Source: CAUZIR01 sp965250195 (lineage in GTDB: Bacteria; Chloroflexota; Dehalococcoidia; Lucifugimonadales; UBA2962). From it: 64,000 nt of DNA. A program made the translations under genes and the position numbers. Where the stretch lies: NCBI GenBank assembly GCA_965250195.1, contig OZ252295.1:2232001-2296000 (forward strand). The letters run 5' to 3'. Under the pieces are notes generated by a model. That model worked only from the letters and a program-made list of their open reading frames with translations, was not told where the DNA came from and made no database searches. Of the stretch, positions 26,533 through 35,055 are shown in pieces (position 1 is the stretch's first letter; each line of letters starts with the position of its first letter).

Positions 26533-27318
26533 ATGACAGTTAGCACCTACCCCGAACTGGCTGGCAAGATAGCGCTTGTGACCGGCTCCACGGCGGGCAT
26601 CGGCAAGGCCGTTGCCATCGGCCTTGCGGGTCAGGGCTGCCGGGTGGTGGTCAACGGCACCAACGTCTCCAATGGCAACTCCGTGGTCGATGAAATCAAA
26701 GCGGACGGGGGCGAGGCAATCTTCGTGGCCGCGGACGTCACCGGAGCGACTCAAGTACAGGGCCTCATTGAAGCCGCCGTATCGACCTACGGCCGCCTGG
26801 ACCTTGCCTGCAACAACGCCGGGCACGAGGGTTGGGGCCCAGTAACCCACACCTACCCCGAAGACGTGTGGGACGCGACTATGGCCCTGAATCTCACCGG
26901 CACCTTCCTGTGCATGAAGCACGAACTGGCCCAGATGATGAGCCAGCCACGGGTGGGTCCCAACAGGGGCGCGATAGTCAACGTGGCCTCAATTGCGGGC
27001 ATGGTCGGCGGGGGCTCTCCCGCCTACAACGCCTCCAAGCACGGCATGATCGGTCTGACCAGGCAGGCAGGGATCGAGTACGCGGACAAGGGCATCCGCA
27101 TTAACGCCATCAATCCGGCCGTGACCAAGACGCCGATGCTCGACCGGTTCATGGCCGACGAACCGGAAATTGTCCCGACCTGGGCGGCCATGCATCCAAT
27201 CGGTCGGTTCGCCGAGGCCTCCGAGATGTTCGACGCGGTGGCCTGGCTGCTCTCCGACCACTCCTCGTTCGTGGTGGGCGTGGCGGTGCCGGTCGACGGC
27301 GGCTGGACGGCCCGCTAA
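26533..27318 (+). CDS. Short-chain dehydrogenase/reductase (first of a tandem pair)
   Basis: 261 residues, classical SDR. TGSTAGIGKA is the NAD(P) loop, NNAG the core motif, and PAYNASKHG holds the catalytic Tyr and Lys. VDGGW near the end is the usual closing motif. ATG at 26533 is chosen; the frame is open upstream into the tRNA. Its TAA shares one base with the next ATG (TAATG). It is about half identical to the next gene by eye, indicating tandem duplication. Substrate unknown. Confidence 0.87.
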   Translation: MTVSTYPELAGKIALVTGSTAGIGKAVAIGLAGQGCRVVVNGTNVSNGNSVVDEIKADGGEAIFVAADVTGATQVQGLIEAAVSTYGRLDLACNNAGHEGWGPVTHTYPEDVWDATMALNLTGTFLCMKHELAQMMSQPRVGPNRGAIVNVASIAGMVGGGSPAYNASKHGMIGLTRQAGIEYADKGIRINAINPAVTKTPMLDRFMADEPEIVPTWAAMHPIGRFAEASEMFDAVAWLLSDHSSFVVGVAVPVDGGWTAR

Positions 27319-28112
27319 TGACCACCAAACAAACAGGCCGTTTTGCCGGTCGTGTCGCACTGGTGACCGGCGCCACCGCGGGCATCGGAGAGGCGGCGGC
27401 CATCGCTTACGCCCGTGACGGTGCGAGAGTCGTGGTGAACGGCACCAACGCCGAGCGAGGCGATGCGGTGGTCCGCAAGATACGCGATGAGGGCGAAGAG
27501 GCGATATTCGTCCGTGCCGACGTGTCCGTCGCGAGCGAGGTAAAGGCCATGATCGACGCCACGGTGAGCGCATACGGGCGGCTCGATTTCGGCTTCAACA
27601 ACGCCGGGATCATCGGCGACAGGGCCATGGCGCTGCACGAATACCCCGAAGATTCGTGGCACCGAGTGATCGACGTGAACGTCAAGGGCGTGTGGCTATG
27701 CATGAAGTACCAGCTCACCCAGATGCTCGACCAGGAGCCGATCGGTCCGTCGAAGGGCGTGATCGTGACCATGTCCTCCATCGCCGGGCTCGTTGCCACC
27801 GCCACCGGCGCATACGACACCTCCAAGCACGCCGTGATCGGGCTGACCAAGAGCGCCTCCCTCATCTACGCGGACCAGGGCGTACGTATTAACGCCATAT
27901 GCCCGGCGGGAGTGAAAACCCCGATGTATGACCGCGCAGCCGAGGCCGCGGAAGGCGACTCATTTCACGAGAGGGCGAGGGAGTTGCACCCGGTGGGACG
28001 CGTCGCCCGCCCGGAGGAAGTGGCGGACGCCGTGCTGTGGTTGAGTTCGGACCTGGCCGCGTTTGTTACCGGCTCAAACCTCGTCATTGATGGGGGATGG
28101 ACGGCCCAATGA
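27318..28112 (+). CDS. Short-chain dehydrogenase/reductase (second of a tandem pair)
   Basis: 264 residues. TGATAGIGEA cofactor loop, NNAG, GAYDTSKHAVIGLTK active site and VIDGGWTAQ end. It shares with the upstream copy the segments VVVNGTN, EAIFVAAD/EEAIFVRAD and LCMKYQLTQM/LCMKHELAQM. The ATG overlaps the previous stop. The pair may act on one pathway or as heteromers. Substrate unknown. Confidence 0.87.
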   Translation: MTTKQTGRFAGRVALVTGATAGIGEAAAIAYARDGARVVVNGTNAERGDAVVRKIRDEGEEAIFVRADVSVASEVKAMIDATVSAYGRLDFGFNNAGIIGDRAMALHEYPEDSWHRVIDVNVKGVWLCMKYQLTQMLDQEPIGPSKGVIVTMSSIAGLVATATGAYDTSKHAVIGLTKSASLIYADQGVRINAICPAGVKTPMYDRAAEAAEGDSFHERARELHPVGRVARPEEVADAVLWLSSDLAAFVTGSNLVIDGGWTAQ

Positions 28113-28402
28113 TGCCGTAGCCAGAGTGGGCACGAACCAGAAAGAGGAAGAAAGAGCCCCCGGTGCGTAAACACTGGGGGCCACGAGGAGGAGCCAGTGT
28201 CATACCGATGGGTCCCTTAGAGAAAGGCGGTAAGGGTGGGCACCAGCGCGCAAAACGTACCATAGGATGGGGCTCAAGGCAACCCCGACCACAACATGCT
28301 GGGGGTTTTTCTGCCCGACCGGTTAAAATAACGATCTGGTGATGGGGCCAGGAGGCGATTGCCAGCAGGTGATCGGGCGAGGTGGCGAAGTTGGGAACGA
28401 CC
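28113..28402. other. 290-base spacer containing one hairpin
   Basis: No supported gene is seen. The only marked structure is an inverted repeat at 28156-28181 (GCCCCCGGTG, loop CGTAAA, CACTGGGGGC). On the minus strand it is followed by a pyrimidine-rich CTCTTTCTTCC, so it could end transcription entering from the right or act as an RNA stabiliser after the SDR pair. TAAAAT at 28324-28329 could be a -10 for the next gene, without a clear -35. Confidence 0.4.
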
Positions 28403-29419
28403 ATGACGCGAAATTTTCTTACGCGCATATGTGCGAGCGGCGTTTTGAAAAATCGGCTTGCCGGCGTCATTGGCGTCGCCGTTCTGGCGGCCGTCGCCGC
28501 CCTTGCCGCCTGTTCGTCCGGTGCAGCAACCGAGACGCCCCCAGGCAGCCTGACTGTGGTTGGCAACACTTCTGTTTCCCCCACGCCAGTATCTACCGAG
28601 ACCGCCCAGGCGCCCCAAGTGCAAAACCTACAGCTGGTCATCGCCGTTTCCGACCTGGCGGTGGGTCCGGGCAACCGGTTGGCCTTCGCCCTGATCGGGC
28701 TTGACGGGCCGATCAAGTTGCCCACCGCCGCCGCACAGCTAGTGTTTTTAGGCGGCGGCGGGGGCCAGCCCACGGTGGTGAACGCTGTTTTCAGACCCTG
28801 GCCGGTGGGTCCCGGTGGCGTCTACTCGGCAACCGTTGACTTCGAGCGGGCCGGTGACTGGGACATGGAGGTGAGAGTATTCTTACCTGGCGGCGTCATC
28901 GGCGTTGGACGCGCCCAGCTTTCGGTGGCCACTGCCGGCTCAGCGCTGGCGCTCGGAGTCAGACCACCGGCCAGCCGCAACAAGACCAGCGCCAATTTTA
29001 CCGACCCCGAAGACCCCGCCGAGCTGGCGACGATTACCAGCTCCGAGGTGCCGGACCCGGACCTGTACCGAATGACCGTGGCCGAGGCGCTCGACAGCGG
29101 ACTGCCCTCAATCGTTTCGTTCGCGACTCCCGCTTTTTGCCAGACCGCGACGTGCGGCCCGCAGGTGGAGGTGATAACGGCGCTCAAGGACAGTTATTCC
29201 GGGCAGGTCAACTTCATCCACATCGAGGTCTACGACAGCCCGGACAAGCTCACCGACCTGTCCCGCGCCCGCCTGGTGCCGCAGATGGCGGAGTGGGGGC
29301 TGCTGACCGAGCCGTACACGTTCGTGCTGGACGGCGATGGGCGGGTGGCGGCGAAGTTCGAGGGCTTCGTCAACGAGTACGAGCTGGCCGACGCGTTACG
29401 AGCGGTGCTTGGTCCCTAG
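28403..29419 (+). CDS. Lipoprotein with a thioredoxin-like C-terminal domain
   Basis: 338 residues. A basic N-terminus and hydrophobic stretch end in the lipobox LAAC with lipidated Cys37. Residues ~75-190 are an Ig-like beta region (NLQLVIAVSDLAVGPGNRLA, GDWDMEVRVFLPGG). Residues ~220-338 are thioredoxin-like: PSIVSFATPAFCQTATCGP has the two cysteines spaced CX5C rather than CXXC, followed by VNFIHIEVYD and YTFVLDGDGRVAAKFEG. It is likely extracytoplasmic and may transfer electrons or bind a metal (SCO-like). ATG 28403 with GGGAA upstream is preferred over GTG 28382. It is followed after 10 bases by an anchored Ig-like protein. Confidence 0.78.
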   Translation: MTRNFLTRICASGVLKNRLAGVIGVAVLAAVAALAACSSGAATETPPGSLTVVGNTSVSPTPVSTETAQAPQVQNLQLVIAVSDLAVGPGNRLAFALIGLDGPIKLPTAAAQLVFLGGGGGQPTVVNAVFRPWPVGPGGVYSATVDFERAGDWDMEVRVFLPGGVIGVGRAQLSVATAGSALALGVRPPASRNKTSANFTDPEDPAELATITSSEVPDPDLYRMTVAEALDSGLPSIVSFATPAFCQTATCGPQVEVITALKDSYSGQVNFIHIEVYDSPDKLTDLSRARLVPQMAEWGLLTEPYTFVLDGDGRVAAKFEGFVNEYELADALRAVLGP

Positions 29420-29429
29420 TCGGGTACAC

Positions 29430-30089
29430 GTGACCGCGAGCCTTCGCCCGACGGCCGTTGCGGGTCGGGTCGTGGTAGCCCTGTCCACCGCGCTCGTGAC
29501 GGCACTACTCGCCGTCGCACCGATAGCGAGCGCCCAGTCGCCCGAAGCGGTGGCCCCAGAGCCGCGACAAGGGGTGCCGGCCGACGAATTGACCCTGGGC
29601 ATCTACCGGCTGGACCAGGACCCGTACTCGGTGACCGTGCAGATGATCCCCGCTGTGCCCGCAGCCGGTACAGTGCATTTCGTCGTCACCCCGGAGTTCA
29701 TATCCGACGGCTCGGCGGTGACGAACGCGATCGTGCTTATCGTCGTCGACGACGAGGAGGGCGTTCCCACCTACCAGTCGCTGGCACTGAACTCCCCGGA
29801 TCAACCGACCCAGTACAAGGCCAACATACTCGTGATGAGGGCGGGGGAATGGACGGTAAGGGTGAACCTGCGCATCGACGGCCGGGAACTGGAGATCAGC
29901 GTCCCCCTTGCGGTCATAGATCGTGCGTCCACCGGCGGCGCCCTGGCGGGTACGGTGGCATTCCTCGTGGTTCTAGCGGCTCTAGCGGGCGGTGGAGCTT
30001 ACATCGCACTGTCAATCAGGCGCCGCAGACGAGCCGACCCTGCCCGACCCAGTGGCGATTCCACCGGTCCCGACAACGGGACCGGTTAA
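29430..30089 (+). CDS. Secreted Ig-like (YtkA/FixH-like) protein with C-terminal membrane anchor
   Basis: 219 residues. N-terminal signal peptide ending near ASAQS (about residue 37). A beta-rich domain has TLGIYRLDQDPYSVTVQMIP and RAGEWTVRVNLRIDGRELE, similar in pattern to YtkA-like copper-site-assembly domains. One helix near residues 170-192 is followed by RRRRR and a hydrophilic tail. GTG at 29430 is the start, since the open frame upstream overlaps the previous gene. Ten bases after the thioredoxin-like lipoprotein, whose Ig-like region it resembles; a joint role in metal or copper handling is possible but unproven. Confidence 0.68.
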   Translation: MTASLRPTAVAGRVVVALSTALVTALLAVAPIASAQSPEAVAPEPRQGVPADELTLGIYRLDQDPYSVTVQMIPAVPAAGTVHFVVTPEFISDGSAVTNAIVLIVVDDEEGVPTYQSLALNSPDQPTQYKANILVMRAGEWTVRVNLRIDGRELEISVPLAVIDRASTGGALAGTVAFLVVLAALAGGGAYIALSIRRRRRADPARPSGDSTGPDNGTG

Positions 30090-30407
30090 CTAGGGAAAGT
30101 CCCTGAGGCGGTCGATCACCAGCCTGCCGCCGGCCCGGTGGAAGGTAACCTCCACCTGCTCGCCCAGCACCATGTGCTGACGCAGGTGAGACGGGGTGAG
30201 ATGCCCGAAGTCGCCGGGGCCTCCTAGCACCCAGTGGCGGCCCTCTTCGTCGACTATCTCTATTGAATCGAGGGCCAGCAGCCCGGAGCTTTGCACGTCG
30301 ATCAGACGCCCGAGCACACGCTCGGTATCTCCGCCGCAACTAGTCAGCGATGCGGCCGCTACGACTGCGGTCACGGCAACGGCGGTTCGCCATCTCGTCG
30401 CGTCCAT
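30090..30407 (-). CDS. Small lipoprotein of unknown function
   Basis: 105 residues. Hydrophobic N-terminus with lipobox LTSC and lipid Cys24 followed by GGD. The mature part reads RVLGRLIDVQSSGLLALDSIEIVDEEGRHW and is predicted all-beta. It is convergent with the preceding anchored protein, the stops being adjacent (TAA then TAG). No family recognised. Confidence 0.65.
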   Translation of the reverse strand: MDATRWRTAVAVTAVVAAASLTSCGGDTERVLGRLIDVQSSGLLALDSIEIVDEEGRHWVLGGPGDFGHLTPSHLRQHMVLGEQVEVTFHRAGGRLVIDRLRDFP

Positions 30408-30499
30408 AGACCGATTATATGGCCGCTCACGCCCGTTAATGCGTCTGCGGACTATATTCAGCCGGCCTGAAACTCAGTGGAAACGACATCCTATATAGG

Positions 30500-30520
30500 G
30501 TGCCCGACGGGCACTGTTTT
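30500..30520 (+). terminator. Short hairpin with T run in the leader of the vWA-like gene
   Basis: GTGCCC-GAC-GGGCAC is a perfect 6-bp stem followed by TGTTTTTA. TATATA lies directly before it (30492-30497) and the next gene starts at 30605. It could be an attenuator in that gene's leader or a terminator for stray upstream transcription. Confidence 0.45.
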
Positions 30521-30604
30521 TACTAATATTGGAATGCTCCGGAACATCTGGTCCAGTGTTTATGGGTGGTTTCGGCGCCAAGCCATGTCATGAGGAGGAC
30601 GTGT

Positions 30605-32710
30605 ATGGCTCCCAGAACGCTGGTAGCGGTTTCGGTTGTAATGGTCGTGGCGGTCGCCGTCGGTCTTTCGGCGGCAAAGCCCGCGCTCGCCGCCGCACCC
30701 GACTCCGGCGACGCGATCACGGTGGTCGTCGCCGACGGTACGGGTATACGACAGGCAGACGGCAGTGTGGAGATGACGCGTTCGTTGATTGCGCTCGTCG
30801 CCGCGCTCGACTCCGACCGTCCCATCGCCTTCATCGACTCAGAGCGGTCCTCACAGGTTTTTGGGCCGCTCAACTCACGAGACCCCGCCTTCTTTGACAT
30901 GCTCGCCGGCATCGCGGCCGAGCTTACGGCCGGTTCGGTAGCTGGCGAGGGCCTGTTCGAGGCGGTCGCCGAGGCCAGCACGCTGCTCGGCCTGGAGCGC
31001 GCCGGTCCCGGCAGCCGGGTGCTCGTCGTATTGGGCGGCGAAAGCGAAAACGACTTCGTGGCCTTGGTTCCCCGCCTCACCCCCCTGGTCGGCCGATTGA
31101 CGGAGCAGGGATTCCGGCTCGATGTGGCTTTGACTTCCGAAAATGATGCCGATGCGGCCCTGTTTGCCCGGAGACTGGCGGACGTCGGTGGCGGGTCGGT
31201 AATTGATGCGACCGCTCCCCTGTCCCTGACGGCCGTCGCCGGAAACCTTCTGTCTCAGGCGGGAGCCGGCCTGGACGCGCTGGGTGAATCTCGACTCGCC
31301 AACGGTGAGGTGCTGTCGTTGCCGGTCAATGTGGTGCCGGGCTCAGTCGATTTGCAGGTAGTGGTCTTTAAAGACAATGCCCGCGGCTCGGTTCGCCTGG
31401 TCGATCCCGATGGACTGGACGCCGATCGCACGGGCTCCAACGTGGTGATATCTCCGTTCGTTGTGGCCTGGACCGTTCGGGAGCCGTCCGCCGGAGCCTG
31501 GCGCCTGGAGGCGGGTGGTCTCGACGGGTTGATAACGGTATTGGGCGGCCAGTCCAACGGCCTGACCCTGGAGCTTGAGTCCGGGGGACCGGTGCCTCTC
31601 GGAAAGCCGGTTGAACTTGTGGCGAGAGTCGCGCAGGTTGGACCGGTCGACTCGGTCGCCGACGGGCCAGAACTGTTCGCTCACGTAACGTCTCCCAGCG
31701 GGAGAACCCTGACTTACCTGCTGCGGGACGACGGGGTAACACCCGACGCCGTCGCCGGGGACCTGTACTTCTCGGCTTCGGCAGCCCCGCTTCTTGAGCA
31801 CGGAGACTACGCGGTCGTGCTCGAACTCGTGTGGCCGGGTGCCTCTTACCGGGTCACCTCACAGTACTCGATCAAGGCTCAGCCGTTCCCCACGCTCGAC
31901 GTAACTCCGGTGTTGGAGTCAGATCTGGTTGCCGGTGAGAGGACGCTGGTGGCGACGGCCTCGGTGAACGTGGACGGACAGCCCTACCCGGTATCGCCCT
32001 CGGCGATCCGCTGGGAATTCTCGGGCACGGCGTCTGACGGTCAGGTCGCTGAGGTCGTTCCCCGAGCGATCTCGTCGGCGGGACAGGGCTGGACCTTCGA
32101 CGTGTACGCGACTGTGGCCGAGCCCGGCAACTCGGCGCTGACGCTCCGCCTCGACCTCGAGTACGTCGGTCGGTCGGTCGTGCATACGGCCGGGTCGGTC
32201 GTCATCAGCGTCCCAGCGCCTCCAATAGCGCCGGTGCCCGAGCAGGCAAAAGTGGACGTCCCCGACGCGACCCCGGTGGAGGAGTCCTCGTCGTTCCCAT
32301 GGTGGGTACTAACGTTCCCCGCCCTGGTGGCACTGGGACTGGCATGGGCCGGGGCCCGGTGGTTGCTTGCGGCGGCTCCGGTCGGCTACCTTTACGACGA
32401 CCGGCAGAAGCGCCTGGTCGATTTCTCCGCCCTCAGCCGGGGTCCGCTGGCTCACCTGCTCAGCAGGGACAGGGTTTCCGGCCGGGAGCTGGGTGTACCG
32501 GGGTTGGACGGCATCACGTTCGTCTTCGAGCAGGGCAGGGTGGCCGTTCGCACCAAACGCCCGTCCACGAGCGTCCGGGTGGATAGCAAGCCTCTGTTTG
32601 AAGAGGCGACGCTGGGCGTCAGTAACTGGATCGGCACCGGCGGGCGCGTCTACAGCTTCCTGCTGAAGCCGCCTGCTCCTACCGGGGAGGCCGCTCCTGG
32701 CGCCGGCTAA
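30605..32710 (+). CDS. Secreted vWA-like protein with membrane helix and cytoplasmic FHA-like domain
   Basis: 701 residues. Signal peptide 1-~29 (ending KPALAAA). Residues ~35-210 look like a degenerate von Willebrand A domain: DAITVVVADGTGIRQADGS in place of the DxSxS metal site and GSRVLVVLGGESEND in place of the TDG strand. Residues ~215-545 are several beta-sandwich segments (choice-of-anchor type). A Pro-rich linker leads to one helix at ~565-590. The C-terminal ~105 residues (FVFEQGRVAVRTKR and VRVDSKPLFEEATLG) resemble an FHA or FHA-like sandwich inside the cell. Architecture suggests signalling or surface sensing. ATG 30605 has AGGAGG six bases upstream. Confidence 0.65.
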   Translation: MAPRTLVAVSVVMVVAVAVGLSAAKPALAAAPDSGDAITVVVADGTGIRQADGSVEMTRSLIALVAALDSDRPIAFIDSERSSQVFGPLNSRDPAFFDMLAGIAAELTAGSVAGEGLFEAVAEASTLLGLERAGPGSRVLVVLGGESENDFVALVPRLTPLVGRLTEQGFRLDVALTSENDADAALFARRLADVGGGSVIDATAPLSLTAVAGNLLSQAGAGLDALGESRLANGEVLSLPVNVVPGSVDLQVVVFKDNARGSVRLVDPDGLDADRTGSNVVISPFVVAWTVREPSAGAWRLEAGGLDGLITVLGGQSNGLTLELESGGPVPLGKPVELVARVAQVGPVDSVADGPELFAHVTSPSGRTLTYLLRDDGVTPDAVAGDLYFSASAAPLLEHGDYAVVLELVWPGASYRVTSQYSIKAQPFPTLDVTPVLESDLVAGERTLVATASVNVDGQPYPVSPSAIRWEFSGTASDGQVAEVVPRAISSAGQGWTFDVYATVAEPGNSALTLRLDLEYVGRSVVHTAGSVVISVPAPPIAPVPEQAKVDVPDATPVEESSSFPWWVLTFPALVALGLAWAGARWLLAAAPVGYLYDDRQKRLVDFSALSRGPLAHLLSRDRVSGRELGVPGLDGITFVFEQGRVAVRTKRPSTSVRVDSKPLFEEATLGVSNWIGTGGRVYSFLLKPPAPTGEAAPGAG

Positions 32711-32736
32711 CCGGATCCGATAGCGTCTGTGGCGAA

Positions 32737-32771
32737 GAGGGTCCTCGCGGTCGCGAGGGCCCTCTTTTTTT
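32737..32771 (+). terminator. Rho-independent terminator after the vWA-like gene
   Basis: A 13-bp stem (GAGGGTCCTCGCG with CGCGAGGGCCCTC, one G-T pair) is followed by seven T. It ends at the stop codon of the convergent cyclophilin gene. Confidence 0.88.
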
Positions 32772-33522
32772 ATTCCTCGGTTATCACGACCGAGACGATG
32801 CCGTCGCCTGAAGTGGTCGCCCGTTGGGGGTCTCGAGGTGTCATGCCGGTCACTACGTCCAACCCCGACGTAACTTTGCCGAAGACCGCGTGGCAAGACT
32901 GTCCGAAGGCGCTGCAGTCCTTTGGAGAACCGTCAGGCAACAGACCGTCCAGGTTGGGCGTCGGTACGTGGGTGATGAAGAACTGGCTGCCGTTGGTGGC
33001 CTGGCCGTTGCGTATGCCCGCGTTGGCCATGGAGAGGATACCGGGCGAATCGTGACGCAGGTCCGGGTGGAACTCGTTTTCGAAATTGTATCCGGGGCCG
33101 CCGGTGCCGGTGCCGGTGGGATCGCCAGCCTGGGACATGAAGCCCGAGATAACCCGGTGAAAGGTGGTGCCGTCAAAGTACCCGCTGCGGGCGAGAGACA
33201 CGAAGCTGTTAACTGTAATCGGTACCTTGTCGGCGTACAGCTCGACGACGAACTGTGCGCCGCCCTCCATCGTGAAAGTGGCGGTGTAGGACTTGGACGG
33301 GTCGATGGTCGACTCGGACCCCGACGGTTCTTCGTTAGGCACGATGTTGGTGTCTCCTGAGGCTTCGGTTGGGATTGGACTGGGGATGGGGCTAGGGAAA
33401 GGGCTGGTGCTCTGGCTCGGAGTGTCATCGGTTGCGCAGGCCGCCGCAAATGCGGCCACCGCGAGTACAGCCGTCCCTACGAACAGGGAATTGGTGACGA
33501 AGAATCTGGCTCTGTGGAACAT
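32770..33522 (-). CDS. Lipoprotein peptidyl-prolyl cis-trans isomerase (cyclophilin)
   Basis: 250 residues from ATG 33522. Lipobox FAAAC with lipid Cys29, a Ser/Pro/Thr-rich linker to ~residue 75, then a cyclophilin domain: ELYADKVPITVNSFVSLARSGYFDGTTFHRVISGFM, with Arg and Phe of the active site, GGPGYNFENEF, LSMANAG and NGSQFFIT. It isomerises prolyl bonds of exported proteins at the outer face of the membrane. The frame is open 34 codons upstream, but that part lacks a signal-like sequence. Confidence 0.9.
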   Translation of the reverse strand: MFHRARFFVTNSLFVGTAVLAVAAFAAACATDDTPSQSTSPFPSPIPSPIPTEASGDTNIVPNEEPSGSESTIDPSKSYTATFTMEGGAQFVVELYADKVPITVNSFVSLARSGYFDGTTFHRVISGFMSQAGDPTGTGTGGPGYNFENEFHPDLRHDSPGILSMANAGIRNGQATNGSQFFITHVPTPNLDGLLPDGSPKDCSAFGQSCHAVFGKVTSGLDVVTGMTPRDPQRATTSGDGIVSVVITEE

Positions 33523-33592
33523 ATATATTCGCGGGTCCTCTTCGCGGGTCGGGGGGATGGAAATTTGACGGTTCAGTTTACTAAAAACCCGG

Positions 33593-34201
33593 CTACTCGT
33601 GTTCCAGCGAATGCCTCCAGTCACCCCGTTTTATGGCCGGCACCAGGTTCGTGTACGTGCGCAGCAACTGAGTCCCGATCACCACTGCGGACAGGACCAG
33701 GCAGGTGACGATAGTCCCCGCCGACTGGCCCGTGGCCGCCGTCAGCACGTTTAGTGCTACGAATATGACGGTCAGGGCCAGTAGAGAGTTGCGACGGACC
33801 AGGAAAACGAGTAGCCCGATTGCTATTGAGATCAACGTCACGTGCCACACCATGAGCAGGGAGATCCCTAGGACGGTGGCGCCCCCCGTACCCCCTCTCA
33901 GGCCTGTGAAAGGCGAGAAATTGTGACCCATCACCGCGAGTGCCGCCGCGACGTACATCGCCAAGTCTGAGGCGCCCACCGCCATGCCTATGGCCAGGGC
34001 GAGCGCCCCTTTCGAAGTGTCCACCGCCATGACGATTATTCCCGCTTTGCGACCAAGGGAACGGTACGTATTGAGGGCGCCCGCATTGCCGGAACCGACG
34101 GTGCGGATGTCCATTCCTCCCGCGACCCGACCGGCCAGGTAGGCGGTGGGCAAGGCGCCCAAGAGGAAAGCGAGTATGGGGATGCCGATATTCTCTATCA
34201 A
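33593..34201 (-). CDS. plsY: Glycerol-3-phosphate acyltransferase PlsY
   Basis: 202 residues with five to six helices. It moves acyl from acyl-phosphate to glycerol-3-phosphate, first step of phospholipid synthesis. GALPTAYLAGR, GSGNAGALNTYRSLG (motif 1; normally GSGNxGATN) and GHNFSPFTGLRGGTGGATVLG (motif 2) identify it. Motif 2 usually reads GGKGVAT; the Lys is Thr here. TTG start at 34201. It is divergent from the PIG-L gene. Confidence 0.88.
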   Translation of the reverse strand: MIENIGIPILAFLLGALPTAYLAGRVAGGMDIRTVGSGNAGALNTYRSLGRKAGIIVMAVDTSKGALALAIGMAVGASDLAMYVAAALAVMGHNFSPFTGLRGGTGGATVLGISLLMVWHVTLISIAIGLLVFLVRRNSLLALTVIFVALNVLTAATGQSAGTIVTCLVLSAVVIGTQLLRTYTNLVPAIKRGDWRHSLEHE

Positions 34202-34267
34202 TTATCTGTGGTTACCGATAGCTCTTTCTGTGCCCTCGCATGGTCCGCTGCGCTACCGTGACACGGG

Positions 34268-34273
34268 TATAAT
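34268..34273 (+). promoter_or_regulatory. Consensus -10 (TATAAT) upstream of the PIG-L deacetylase gene
   Basis: A perfect TATAAT lies 41 bases before the TTG start. No -35 can be seen at the right distance, so it may need an activator or be chance. Confidence 0.35.
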
Positions 34274-34314
34274 CGTGTCCGGCCCCTCGTACCGGGGCGG
34301 AGGGCTTAGACTCG

Positions 34315-35049
34315 TTGACCTTACCTTTCCACGACAAGACCATCCTGGGCGTGTTCGCCCACCCTGACGACGAGACCTCGTCCTGTGCCGCGACGTTCAC
34401 CAAGTACACAGGTCTCGGGGCCACAGTCCATGTGGTGACCGGGACCGGCGGCGAGCTGGGTACGCTCGGCACCGGCGACCTCACCGTGTTAAGAAAAGAC
34501 CTGGCAAAGGTTCGTGAGCGCGAGCTTCGCACGGTGCTCAAGATGTACGGTGCACAGCCACCCACGATGCTTGGCTATGGAGACCAGGAACTCGCGTCGG
34601 CCGACGAGCAAGAGGCAGCCGGAAAGATTCTGGCCGTGATGCGGGACGTCCGGCCACACGCCGTGATCACCTTCGGGCCCACCGGCATCTCGCACCACGT
34701 CGACCACATCGCCATTCACAAACTCACCGTGGCGGCCTATGACCGCTGCGAGGCCGAATCGGGTGAGCCGACGCGCCTGTTTTACCCGGCCATTCCGAGG
34801 GACGTAGCCAAAAAGTTTGACTTTAAGGTCGATGGGCCCGAAGGGGAGCCCAACGTGTTGATCGACATCAAAGAGCACAAGCAGGTGAAAATTCAGGGTC
34901 TGCGGACTTACCGGTCCCAGGAGGATGCCCAGGAGCTCGCCAAATACATCGAGGACGACGCCTTCCGCCAGGAGTCTTTCTACCTCGCCCGCCCAGGTCT
35001 GGCCGACGGGGTCGAGTTGGACGGCCTTTTCGGCCCTCTAGCCCCCTAG
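34315..35049 (+). CDS. PIG-L (LmbE-like) family N-acetylglucosaminyl deacetylase
   Basis: 244 residues. AHPDDE near the start and GISHHVDH in the middle give the zinc-binding His-Asp-His and catalytic Asp. The family removes acetyl from GlcNAc conjugates such as GlcNAc-PI, mycothiol or bacillithiol precursors and lincosamides. The thiol precursor enzymes (MshB, BshB) are close in size, but no partner genes lie here. TTG start at 34315; GGAGG lies rather far upstream. Converges on the transketolase-like operon. Confidence 0.87.
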   Translation: MTLPFHDKTILGVFAHPDDETSSCAATFTKYTGLGATVHVVTGTGGELGTLGTGDLTVLRKDLAKVRERELRTVLKMYGAQPPTMLGYGDQELASADEQEAAGKILAVMRDVRPHAVITFGPTGISHHVDHIAIHKLTVAAYDRCEAESGEPTRLFYPAIPRDVAKKFDFKVDGPEGEPNVLIDIKEHKQVKIQGLRTYRSQEDAQELAKYIEDDAFRQESFYLARPGLADGVELDGLFGPLAP

Positions 35050-35055
35050 ATCTCC

